Part shown: positions 26,001 to 38,000 of the stretch, piece by piece
How the letters are laid out: the number at the start of each line of letters is the position of its first letter
Numbering within the stretch: the first letter of the stretch is position 1
NCBI GenBank assembly: GCA_012861695.1
Contig: JAAOOA010000095.1
Location: 57,501 to 121,500, forward strand
Direction of reading: 5' to 3'
Source of the DNA: Trematomus loennbergii
Taxonomy: Eukaryota; Chordata; Actinopteri; Perciformes; Nototheniidae
DNA length: 64,000 bases
The notes under the pieces: model-generated
What the model was told of the DNA's origin: nothing
The model's database searches: none
The model's input: only the letters and a program-made list of their open reading frames with translations
Made by a program: the position numbers and the translations under genes

Positions 26001-29000
26001 AGAACAGCCTTGATGCTGTTAGAGAGACCTACACCAGTTTTGTCCTTTACTTCCACAAACTCCAAAAAACGCTCTGTAACTGTGAGGTCAGGCATAATGT
26101 ATCGCAGCACAATCACCATTTGCGATTTACATGAGACATCGGTTGTCTCGTCGGCCTGAACGGCAACAAATGATGTGTTGTCCACTTGCTTGGATATTTC
26201 CTCCCTGTACACATCATACATGCAGTCCAAGAGTTCATTCTGTATGGTGCTTGATGTCCCTTTGAAACGGGCTGAGCTTCGTAGTGCCGTCGAAGCCTGG
26301 AATCGCCCTCACACATTGTCTCGAAAATTGACCTGAATATCCCTGGATTCAGAGAGTCCGCCGACTCGTCGTGGCCCCGCAGTGCTGTCTCACATTTCCC
26401 ACACAGTTTAATACAGGTGATGATCCGACCCAACACGTACCTGTTTTCTTCCACCTTTCTATTATGATCATCAATGCCGCGTCTGTAGGCGCTGTCAATC
26501 TGAGCTGCAACATTCACCCTTCCCAGTAATCCCAATTTTACGGCATTTTCCAAGTGACTGTTGCTGCTCTCATGCTTCATTGTCCTCTCCGAAAGATGCT
26601 TTAAGTCCTTGTAACCTGTCCTCGACCAAGTACCTTGATCTTCACCAAAAAGCAGGCAAGGAAAGCAAAAGAGGGAATTCTTCTGGATGCTCGCCGTTAG
26701 CCATTTCTTTTTAGCAAACCACTCAGCATTAAACCCGCGGTTCACTTTGCCCGCAGTCTGGACCATTTGGAAATCCGGTGGATGGTGGGCACCGAGGCGC
26801 TTTACCTCCAGTTTCTCTCGAGACTAAGTGTCTCAAATGTGTGCTCCAGTAAATGGTCAACTTCATTCATTTTCTTTCCGTTTTTTACTTCTTTTTAATC
26901 GCTCGTGATGTTAGCTATATGCTGCTCTCTCTTCACACTACACGTGACGTTTCGCAGCACTGCACACGTGACATATTTACAGCCAATCAGTTCTGAATAA
27001 TGTGAGCTGACGTATGGTGGGGATGGCACCTCTGTGCCCCTTTGGCCTTTTTTTTTTTGCCACACACATTACATTGAAAAATACTCTGAGCATGCGCAGT
27101 GTAGTTTTTACAGTCACCGTTCACTTAAACAGTGAGAGGGGGGCAGATCAGGTTTTGTCCCACATGGCTCAAAACGGCACTGTAGACACTAATTAGAAGA
27201 ACACAGACTAAAACAGCAATGTACAGACGAATCAGATGATTAAACATGACCTTAAAATATATTTTATATTTTTTTTATTTCTTTTTTTGCATCTCTTTCC
27301 ATTTTTTGTAATCATTATGTGTAATACTTTCTGCTGACACTAGGTGGGGCTGTGCCCCACCTGCCCCTAATGACCAGTCGCCACTGCGTATGACGCACAC
27401 CTGCACACTTGCTCGCCTGTTCCACTCTTCGTTTTCCGAATGCCAGGAAGTATTCTTGCCTCACTTCTGAAGCAAGATGCTCGGCAGACATGTGCTACCA
27501 AGCAAGCGTACTCGAGATTGAGAAACACCCTGAAACTCATAGTAAGAGTCTGGTTATAATAGAAGCAGACTTGATTACTGCAACAGTGTTTTACTACAAC
27601 TCATCCAGAACGCTGCCACCAGAGTCCTCATCAAAACCAGAAGAACTGAGCTCATCACCCCAGCTCTCAAAGCTCTGCACTGGCTTCCAATACCACAAAG
27701 AACACACTTTAAAATCTTACTTTTAACTCACAAAGCACTCAATGGATTGGGACCAGAATACATGTCTGATATGCTGCTCTGTAACGAGCCACCCAGAGCT
27801 CTCAGATCAACGGTGCAGGTTTACTCATCGTCCACAGGGTCAGAACCAAATTCGCTGAGGCAGCTTTTAGCTTCTATGCGCTGCAGATCTGGAACAACCT
27901 TCCTGAGATCTGAGGTCCACCCCACCCTGAGTTCTTTAAATCAAGTCTGAAAGCTTTCTCTTTAGTGCTTCCTATCCAGAGATCATCTCACTCTGTGTTA
28001 TAATTGCACTTCAACACTTTTAGCTGCTTTATGTGTATTTAGGCCACATCATTTAATTTAATTTAATTTAATCGTTTATTTGAAGAGGGACACCCAGTAG
28101 CCACGCCCAGAGCTATGACGCGATACGGTCATGCGGTACCCGGAAGGAAATGGACCAATCCGTGGAGCCGTTACGTCCGCGGAGCCGTTACGTTAAGCCC
28201 CAGCTGATTGGTCCAAATTGACCAATCCACGGACTTCCTCACTCACACATCTGTGTGCAGGGAGCAGGCAGCTCAGCTGATTTCTCCTCCCTGGCTGCAG
28301 GCTGATAACAGACAGTTGGGATCGCGGCGAAATTCTCTCTGCAGACCCATCCTCTCTGCAGACCCATTCTCTCTGCAGACCCATTCTCTCTGCAGACCCA
28401 TTCTCTCTGCAGACCCATTCTCACAGCGTTTATCAACCTTTTTCTTACTCAATATCAAGCCACAGTTATTGTTTTTTACTTCGGCTGTGACTTTGTGTGT
28501 GCTCAGGATGAGTTTGGCTGTGTTTCGCTGTGTATCCTAACAAGGAAACAACACCTCCACGGAGCGCGCGCGATTCACAACGTCCCGACCAATCAGAGCA
28601 CACTATGCTCACAGGAGGGGGGGGGGCTGGAGCTATTGGAGATACAATGAGCCGTTAAAGGCAGAGAGTGAAATTCAGTGAATACACGTAGTTTACAGAG
28701 ATGCTGTTTGAGAAACCAATGTGAGTTTGGAGAGATGCTGTTTGAGAAACCAATGTGAGTTTGGAAAAATGCACAATATAAATCTATTCTAGTAGACCTC
28801 AACAATGGAATTATGATCAGTGGAAATGGCCATGACATGGGACCTTTAAAACAAATAATGCTTCAAAATGTAAACATGCCGGATTTTAGCTTTGAACTAA
28901 TTTCCATCCGTAGTCCCGTCACATACAACATTTAAGAACATGACATTTATATACATAACAAAAATAAATACATGATATGCAGAAAGAGCAAGAGCAGCAT

Positions 29001-32000
29001 ATAAGCATTTACCACATGGCAGCACAATGTAGCAGCTACGACATATTAAGTGCAGGAGAAGATGCCCCTGTGTTAAAGTGCATTTAGCGGTGATTGCACG
29101 CCTGTTTGTTTCTTAACCATTCTTTGAGTTGACCTTTAAAACTATTGAGAGTGAAACAATCCCGTATCTCAGTTGGGAGGCTATTCCACAAAGAGCTGCC
29201 TTTAATGGAGAGGACATTTTGTTCAAAGGTGGTCCGTCTGCGGTGGACCTCACAGTTCCTCTGGTTTCTGACCTAGTGCGTCCAGTGTGTTTTCTGTGGA
29301 TGAATTCCCCTAAGGGGGGGGGGGGGGGGGCAGTCCATGTAAACATTTATAAAAAAAAATAAATACTTTTCAAAGACTTAAAATGGTCAAAACTCAAGAA
29401 ATTGTGTTTCTCCAGGATGGAGCAGTGGTGGTATGAATAAGGCTTTCTGTCAAACACCTTGATAGCTCTCTTGTACAGCTGTTCGATAGGTTTCAGGTTT
29501 GTGGCACAAGCAAACGACCAGTTTGTCAAACAGTATTCAATGTGGGATAGAATCATACAGTGGAGGTATGACTTTGCAGCATTGACAGTTAAGAAAGGTC
29601 TAATTTGTTTAAAATGTTGCAAGTTGAATTTAATGGTATTGGATACTTTCTTAATATGTTTCTTAAAAGTCAAGTTCGAGTCCAGTATGTCTCCAAGATA
29701 CTTGAAGTGGGAGACTAGTTCTAATTCTGCTCCGTTTAAAAACACGTTGGATCCTTCGATTTTGACTGGTCGTTTACTGAACATCATGCATACTGTTTGT
29801 TTACATTTAACTGTAAGCAAATGTTGTTCAGCCAGTGTTGAACCTTGTCCAAAGCATTAGAGAGACACAATGAGATCATTTCAGTGTTTTTCCCATGTAC
29901 AAAGATGACCGCATCATCGGCATACATTTGCACATTCAACTCAGGACATACATTAGGCAAGTCATTAATAATAATAAAATAATAATACATTTGATTTTTA
30001 TAGCGCTTTTCTAAAACCCAAAGACGCTTTACATTTGGGGAAGGGTAGACAGACAAGGACAGGCAATAAAACAACAACAAAACAAAAACAAAAACAAAAC
30101 AGAAAAACAAAAAAACAAAACAGAGAAATGAATGTAGGAAACAGTACAGTAATCGATGCCATTTCATTTACATTGTAATATCACAATACCCACTACACTC
30201 CCCCCTCCCTCTCTCCACCCGCACATGCCCCACACAGGCAAAACCAAAAAATGCTTATCAAGATAACTTAAACAACAGAGCCATGAAAATAAACATAAAA
30301 AGAAACCACAACAAAGTAAAACAAACAAATAATTATACAATACAGCGACAATGTAGACAATGACAACACCACAACTAGTATTTCCGGCCGTCAGGACAAA
30401 TAGCCACAGAATGCACCATTCCATCATTGGTCATATCTCAGATATATTTTCCAAGTAAGAAAACAATGGCAACCACAGAGCTTGAAAATATGTCCACGAT
30501 TATATTTTTCCAATGTCATTTTCTCCTGAGGTAAAAAATGTGTTATCTGATCAATGAAAAGTTTAAATGTTGGAGGACGTTCATTCTTCCAGAATAAAAG
30601 TATACATTTCTTGGCAAAATATGTTATTGTGATTAGTATTCTGTAATGTTGGGGTTCAGTTTAAAGCTTGGCATGTAACAGGAAGAAACATGGATTTAGG
30701 CTAAAAGGGCTTTTGTGAGAGCATGAATCGAATCCCAGAAATGTTTCAAGAGGTCCCAAAACAGATGCATACATGTTCCTTCTTTTATTTTACATCTCGG
30801 ACATTTTGGAGAGTTTTCTTTGGAAATGTTATGCATCTTTTGGGTGTGAGGTAACATTTGTTGATACATTTAAAGTTTGCTTCTTTGATTTTATTGCTTG
30901 TGAATGCAAAGTGTGTTCTTTCACAAATATTCAGCCAAGTAGTTTCATCTATCCGTATCCCTAAGTCCTTTTCCCAGATCTTTTTTAATGAGCTCTTTTA
31001 GAAAAAACTGCATTAAATTCACTAATGTTACCTTTGATCGTGCTCGATGACATCAATATCTCCTCCTCTTGAAACAATCCCCATCTCAATGTATTGCTTT
31101 TAAGAATTGATTGGATCACGTTCCTAATTTGCAGGTATCTGAAAAAATCCTTATTTGAAATGTCATATTCTTAAATCATTAAATGATTTCAATGTTATAT
31201 CTTTATGAAACAAATGTTTCAATTGCTTTATACCTGATAAATAAAAATAAGTTATTTCCCCGTTACATTGGAGTATGACAGGTGAGGCTCTGCCTCCTCT
31301 GCCTCTCCTGACTGCACGTCGCTGGTTGACAAGGTAGGGGGATTTGGCACCGTTGACCGAAACACACTGTTTCTGTTCGATAAGTAAGACTTAAACCAAT
31401 GTATCGAAACTGCCGAAAAATTTAAATGAGTCAGCTTTGTAAGGAGCACTTGGTGGTCAACAGTGTCAAAAGCCTTCCTGAGATCAAGGAAGACAGCACC
31501 TACATATGGGCTTGTGTCCAACATACATTTAACCTTTTCCACAAAGACACAGTTAGCTGTCTCAGTGGAGTGGTGAGCACGGAAACCAAACTGCATTGGG
31601 TGGAGTGGAGCGAAGCCTTTGTCTAAATGTATGGTGATTAGTTTTGACACCCATTTCTCAGCTATCTCATGCAGCTTTCACACCAGCGCTTTTCCCTTTC
31701 TAGCTCCTCGCGAGAGCTTTTCTGGTTCAGCTCCGGTTTCCCTTTTCAGCTCCCGCTCTGTTCACACCGCCCAGAGCTGCCGCTGCTGCGTCATGACGTC
31801 ACAGTTTACGTCGCTGATTTTCTCCCACAACAACAACGGGCCGGGGACTGCGTCGGGTCGATGATCGTGTTGCTTTTAATCATACGAAGCCAGATTAAAT
31901 TAAATAACGACTTCTCCAACCTTATACTTTTCTCCAGAGTGCCGTGGTTCATTGTTTATTAATGTGTTTCAGCGGCATTTAGCGACCGATGCAGTGCTGG

Positions 32001-35000
32001 CTGCTCTTCCACGGGAGTGTATTCTCCCGTTAGCTCCGGGTTAGCTCACACGGCTCTAAAGTATTCACTGTCTGACTGTCACACAAGCAGCTGATACATA
32101 TCCCCAGTTCCCCTTAAGTGAATGTGTGTCAGTCTGAATTGACGCTGTTTGGCATCACAACGCTGTTATGAAAGTTTCTCTGGTATAACATGGGTGATGT
32201 TAGCATAGCAACCAAAGCTAAACTGACTACTTGCTAAGCCGTTTTCTACAGGCACATTTTACCGGCGTATTTTTCATTATGATTCTACTTGTGATAGTCG
32301 GACATGACAACCTGTACAGCCCATGTGTCTCCACAATGATCAATAACAGCGAACGGATGGTCAAAGTAAGGTTTCCTGCACGCCTCGACGTAAGAGACGT
32401 AAGCGACGCCGCGTCATAGCTCCGAAACTCTTGCCTCTGGACCGACAATTTTTTGGAGCTGGAAGTGAACCGCATTCCGGAGCTATGACGCGTCGCCGCT
32501 GCGGTGTGAACAGGAAAAACCGGCGCTTTTCCAGCTCCAGCTCCGAGCAGGAGCTGGAAAAGCGCCGCGGTGTGAAAGGGACATTAGAGACACAGGGGAG
32601 GATGCTGATTGGTCTGTAATTGGACTTCGTGGCCTTATCCCAGATTTAAAGATCGGTGTCACCGTGGCCACCTTCCAGGATGATGGAACTTCCCTTGTGC
32701 TGATAGATTGATTCACTAGCATAGTAATTGGTTTATTAGACCGTCAATATGTGTCTTTATGAAGTTGGTGTCTAAATCATCTGCATCCCTAGCCTTAGAA
32801 CCTCTTAACCCTGAGATTATATTTTTTACCTCGACCTCTGTGATTTCCTCCAGGTCAAAAACTGGTGTGTATCCACAGTCGGGCTAGGTGAGACCTCAGA
32901 TGGCGGGAAGAGCTTTGTGATGTCCAGAGCACTATTTATAAAATACTCATTTAGAGAGCAACACTGCAGGGTCTTTTATCAGGGCATCATTGATTTTGAA
33001 TTCTAGAACATTATTTTCCTTTGGTATGATTACCTAATAGTTTATTTAAGATTCGCCAAACGTTTTTACCGTTATCTTTCGCACCTTCAATTATATTGAT
33101 GAAAAAGTTTGCTTTGGCCTGTCTTATTGTTTGAGTTACTTTGTTACGAGCATGAGTGAATTTCTGTCTGTCAGTGGATAGTCCGGATTTCAAGCTCTGC
33201 TTTAATAGTTGGTCTCTAGATTTCATGAGATTCCTGCACTGTAGATTCAGCCAGGGAAGATGATGTTCCTTCCTGTCCCTCAGGCACCCTCTCCTTGAAG
33301 ACATTGTGTCATTAATTTTAGATATAAACAGATTACTGTTTTCACCAAATCTTCAGAGGACAGAGTGTCCCCCCAATCAATCATTTTCACTGCCTCCATA
33401 AAACGTTGTTGCAGGTTTTTGGGCAACACACCCCCTCCTTTTCCCTTCAGTCTGTCCTTCCTAAACACATTATATCCTGACATAGATACAAGAGTGGATG
33501 GTGACGACTGTTTTAGCCAAGATTCAGATATTCCCAAACAGTCAATATTGGACTCAAGGAGGAGATGTTCTAGTTGTTCATGTTTATTGCAGATGCTGCG
33601 GAAATTTAAATGTCCACTGAAAAGTCCCTTCGGCTTGCACCGAGGATCCCACACTGTTTTTGCTTGATTCACTGTTTGAAACATTTTTGTGCAACGTGTT
33701 TTTTAAATACCGGATTTCTAGGCTTTACCTCTGTGCCGTTGTTGATAGTGGAGCAGACAGAGCTAGCTGTTGGTTTGTGGTGATGCGTGAGTCTCCACTG
33801 CTAGGCCGCTAGCCCTCGGCGCGGACCCGCAGTTCTCCGATGGTGTGGGAGCTATCCGGCCTCTTCTGAAGTTAGATGGTTGTGTGTGGATCTCTGCTAC
33901 TCGGCTACCAGCCTTCGGGGCGGACCCGTAGTCCTCCGACGGTGTGGATAGAGGTCCTGCTGCTAGGTCGGCAGCCGTCAGCGCGAGACCGCAGAGACCC
34001 ACCGGTGGTGCCAGCTGTTCAGCTAGCCAGCCTCTTCGGAAACCGGCCGGCGGCGTGTGGAGCTCGGCGGCCGGGCCGCCAGCTGTCAGGTCGATGGAAG
34101 CGACGCCGGGACCCGGACACGTGTGGATATCTCCCGAGAGCAAGAGACATAGCAGACATAGCAGAGCCAATAGCCCAATATTCTCCTTTTTTCGTTTTTG
34201 TCCCTTTTTTGTGAGAGTCTGCCAGGAGTGCCAGATGAATGTACTGTAGATTACATGCCGACCATGGCCGAAGTGCTTGATATTCAGCCATGTTGCCGGT
34301 GCAAACAATGATGCATCCTCCGCGCGTTGTTCCACCAAGGGGGCAAGACGACGAGTGGTGCAGCCAAACAGAGGCCCGAGATTCAGAACAATCATGCACA
34401 GATAGATCGCCGCCACTGCGCCCAAACTGCCCGCCGCCATCTTGGACCTCAACCAGCTGGATTTGATGGAAGCTTCCATCAAATCCAGCTGGTTGGTTCA
34501 TACATCAGTATCCTCATCCTCCTAGACATGTCTGCAGCTTTTGACACCATCTCCCATACCATCCTGTTCAACCGCCTATCCAACTACCTTGGCCTTACGA
34601 GTACAGCTCTATCCTGGTTCCACTCATACCTCTCCAACAGGTAACAGTTTGTCACCATCAGAAACTCCAGCTCCCCTCCAGCCCCAGTCAACCAAGGCGT
34701 GCCGCAAGGCTCAGTGCTTGGCCCTCTTCCTTCACCATCTACATGCTCCCCCTTGGTCAAATCATGTATAATGTATAAGTAAAGATACACAACTGCCTAA
34801 CCATTTTTAATCCTGTTGCACATTTTAACTTCGTTACCCACTTTTGGTTTTAGTCAATCCCTGCAGCTATATAAAGTATGATCTTTTAATGTCATTACAT
34901 ATTCGAACATAACTACAGACCATGAGTTTACTATGCCTTGCAACTAGTAGCAGGGTCTCAGTTGATCATATTTAAACGTGTCACACATGCACATTCATCT

Positions 35001-38000
35001 GTTTCTGTTTCAGGGTCCAGCAGCAGAGACCAGACTCTCCCAGCTGTCTGTCCCTAAAGAGCGACTGGTCGAAGGAAGCCATCATAAACTTTAAAGGACG
35101 ACCTCCATCTGCTGATCAGAAGTAAGCTGTAACTCATAGTAAGAGTCCGGTTATGATAGAATAAATAAAACCAGTTTGTTTAAAGTCTCGTCAGACCCCT
35201 CCTCTTGTCCAAAGTGTTTAGTTGTGAACGTCCACACTGGGAGGGGCAGTGAAACTCCATCTGAAAACTCAGGCTGTCAGAAGCTGTTCCACCATCTCAC
35301 AAACACTTCTGATGGAGGATACTGAGCCTTCATCAAAGTCACAACCAGCTCTACTGCCAGGTGAACCCTGACCCCTGCTATGGTGCTGGAGGTGGAGCTG
35401 GGGGGGTAACGGGGGCTGGTGTAAGAACTGTCCCTAGGTCTTTCCTTTTCCTGATGAACAGCTGTTAGCCAGCTGCAGAGTCCAGTATCTATCCACACAG
35501 CCACGTTTCAGGAAGACCAGAATGAAGGATGGACAGAATCCTCTGGTCTTCAACAGTAGCTGGAAATAAATATTCCTGTAGTGCAAAGTTCCCGCTGACG
35601 CACAGGACCACCAGCCTGTTCCCCTGTCCTCCTTCACCCTGAGTGTGTCTCTGTGTGGACAGACATAATGTGAGCTAATGCTTCATGATTCCTCCACAGA
35701 GGGGACCAGGAGAGCTCGGAGGTTCCCGGTGGTCAGTCTGCCCAGCAGCATCAGACACAGCTGGACTCCATATTTACGGTGAGTACATGTACTACAGATA
35801 CTTTACCTCTCTTCTGCTCACAGTCATCTCCATGCTGCACTTTTAGAGAGTCAGTCTGTCCGGATCTGATGTTTGGATCCATGGTTTATAGTTTGTGTCG
35901 TTCATGTGATGTTCCAGCTGCTGGAGGACCACATCGTCACTTTGTGAAGAGCGAGCTGAAGAAGATCCAGAAGGCTCTGAGTTCAGATTACCCAGAAGGC
36001 TTAGAGAGTCAGAGTGATGAGGAGGTGTTGGAGGCTGAGGATGAAGAGCAGAGGAGGAGCAGAGAGGCATTCCTGAACATCACACTGCACTTCCTGAGGA
36101 GCAGAAGCAGGAGGAGCTGGCTGACCGTCTGCACAGCAGTAAGAGGGTTTCTATAAGATTTAACACTCTGGATAAATGTCTCATCTGCTGATGTCTCAAG
36201 AGACCAACATATATCCATATTTTATTCAGAGAACCAGAGTTACAGTGTGACCAGATGATCTTTTGTTGTGTGTTCTTTCAGAAACCTTTGCTGGAGTGTC
36301 AGCGTAAACTTAAATCCACCCTGAAGGAGAGGTTCCAGTGTGTGTTTGAGGGCATTGCTAAAGCAGGAAACCCAACCCTTCTGAACCAGATCTACACAGA
36401 GCTCTACATCACAGAGGGGGGGTCTGCAGAGGTCAATGATGAACATGAGGTCAGACAGATTGAAACAGCATCCAGGAAACCAGACAGACCAGAAACAACC
36501 ATCAGACAAGAAGACCTCTTTAAAGCCTCACCTGGAAGAGATGCACCAATCAGAGCAGTGATGACAAAGGGCGTGGCTGGCATTGGGAAAACAGTCTTAA
36601 CACAGAAGTTCACTCTGGACTGGGCTGAAGGCAAAGCCAACCAGGACATCCAGTTCATATTTCCATTCACCTTCAGAGAGCTGAATGTGGTGAGAGAGAA
36701 CAAGTACAGCTTGGTGGAACTTGTTCATCACTTCTTCTCTGAAACCAGAGACGCAGGAATCTGCAGGTTTGATCAGTTCCCGGTTGTGTTCATCTTTGAC
36801 GGTCTGGATGAGTGTCGACTTCCTCTGGACTTCCACAACACTGAGATCCTGACTGATGTCACAGAGTCCACCTCAGTGGATGTGCTGCTGACAAACCTCA
36901 TCAGGGGGAAGCTGCTTCCCTCTGCTCGCCTCTGGATAACCACACGACCTGCAGCAGCCAATCAGATCCCTCCTGAGTGTGTGGACATGGTGACAGAGGT
37001 CCGAGGGTTCACTGACCCACAGAAGGAGGAGTACTTCAGGAAGAGATTCAGAGATCAGGAGCAGGCCGGCACCATCATCTCCCACATCAAGACCTCACGA
37101 AGCCTCCACATCATGTGCCACATCCCAGTCTTCTGCTGGATCTCTGCTTCAGTTCTGGAGGAGGTGTTGAAAACCAGAGAGGGAGGAGAGCTGCCCAAGA
37201 CCCTGACTGAGATGTACATCCACTTCCTGGTGGTTCAGTCCAAAGTGAAGAACGTCAAGTATGATGGAGGAGCTGAGACAGATCCACACTGGAGTCCAGA
37301 GAGCAGGAAGATGATGGAGTCTCTGGGGAAACTGGCTTTTGAGCAGCTGCAGAAAGGCAACCTGATCTTCTATGAGTCCGACCTGACAGAGTGTGGCATC
37401 GATATCAGAGCAGCCTCAGTGTACTCAGGAGTGTTCACACAGGTCTTTAGAGAGGAGAGAGGACTGTACCAGGACAAGGTGTTCTGCTTCGTCCATCTGA
37501 GCGTTCAGGAGTTTCTGGCTGCTCTTCATGTCCATCTGACCTTCATCAACTCTGGAGTCAACCTGCTGGCAGAAGAACCAACAACCTCCCAGAAGTCTAA
37601 ACAACCTAAACTAACACATCTCTACCAGAGTGCTGTGGACCAGGCCTTACAGAGTCCAAACGGACACCTGGACTTGTTCCTGCGCTTCTTCCTGGGTCTT
37701 TCACTGCAGACCAATCAGAAACTCCTACGAGGCCTGCTGACACAGACAGGAAGTGGCTCAGAGATCAACAGGAAACAGTCCAGTACATCAAGAAGAAGAT
37801 GAGAGGATCTGTCTGCAGAGAGAAGCATCAACCTGTTCCACTGTCTGAATGAACTGAATGATCGTTCTCTAGTGGAGCAGATCCAACAGTACCTGAGTTC
37901 AGGAAGTCTCTCCACAGATAAACTGTCTCCTGCTCAGTGGTCAGCTCTGGTCTTCATCTTACTGTCATCAGGAGAAATTCTGGACGTGTTTGACCTGAAA

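Larger units (their letters stand above)
24062..27386 (-). mobile_element. hAT DNA transposon, 3.3 kb, with intact 8-bp target duplication
   Basis: Ends CAGTGGCG and CGCCACTG are inverted and flanked on both sides by the 8-bp direct repeat CGTATGAC (24054-24061 and 27387-27394), the hAT hallmark. The element carries a TTF-type/hAT transposase on the minus strand and a GA-rich array near its left end. Confidence 0.93.
23849..27530. mobile_element. Short inverted-repeat element (349 bp) split by a hAT insertion
   Basis: GGGTGTTTCTCAATCTCGAG (from 23849) and its exact reverse complement (ending 27530) form 22-bp perfect terminal inverted repeats. The element sits 9 bases after the donor of exon copy A. 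The paralogous intron at 35122 lacks it and reads straight through (GTAAGCTGT then AACTCATAG), which gives the empty site. It appears to have duplicated 3 bp (TGT/TGA). Confidence 0.85.
28860..34494 (-). mobile_element. APE-type LINE (Rex1/CR1-like), nested and decayed
   Basis: Pieces of one element in minus order: ORF1-like (34482-33763), endonuclease start (33684-33460), linker (33304-33011; [16 protein letters not shown]), RT entry ([15 protein letters not shown], 32700-32640), RT core ([20 protein letters not shown], 31540-31420), the YADD catalytic box (MYADDAVIF, about 29930-29890), RT tail ([20 protein letters not shown], 29720-29640) and C-terminus ([20 protein letters not shown], ending CNHR-stop near 29095). 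Frames are broken in several places. A DNA element (31671-32582) and an L1 3' fragment (29966-31250) are inserted into it. Confidence 0.85.

Noticed and set aside
28208..28540. Repeat-containing small protein around the 17-bp motif
   Set aside because: Inside a non-coding TTAA element; frame depends on the unit number.
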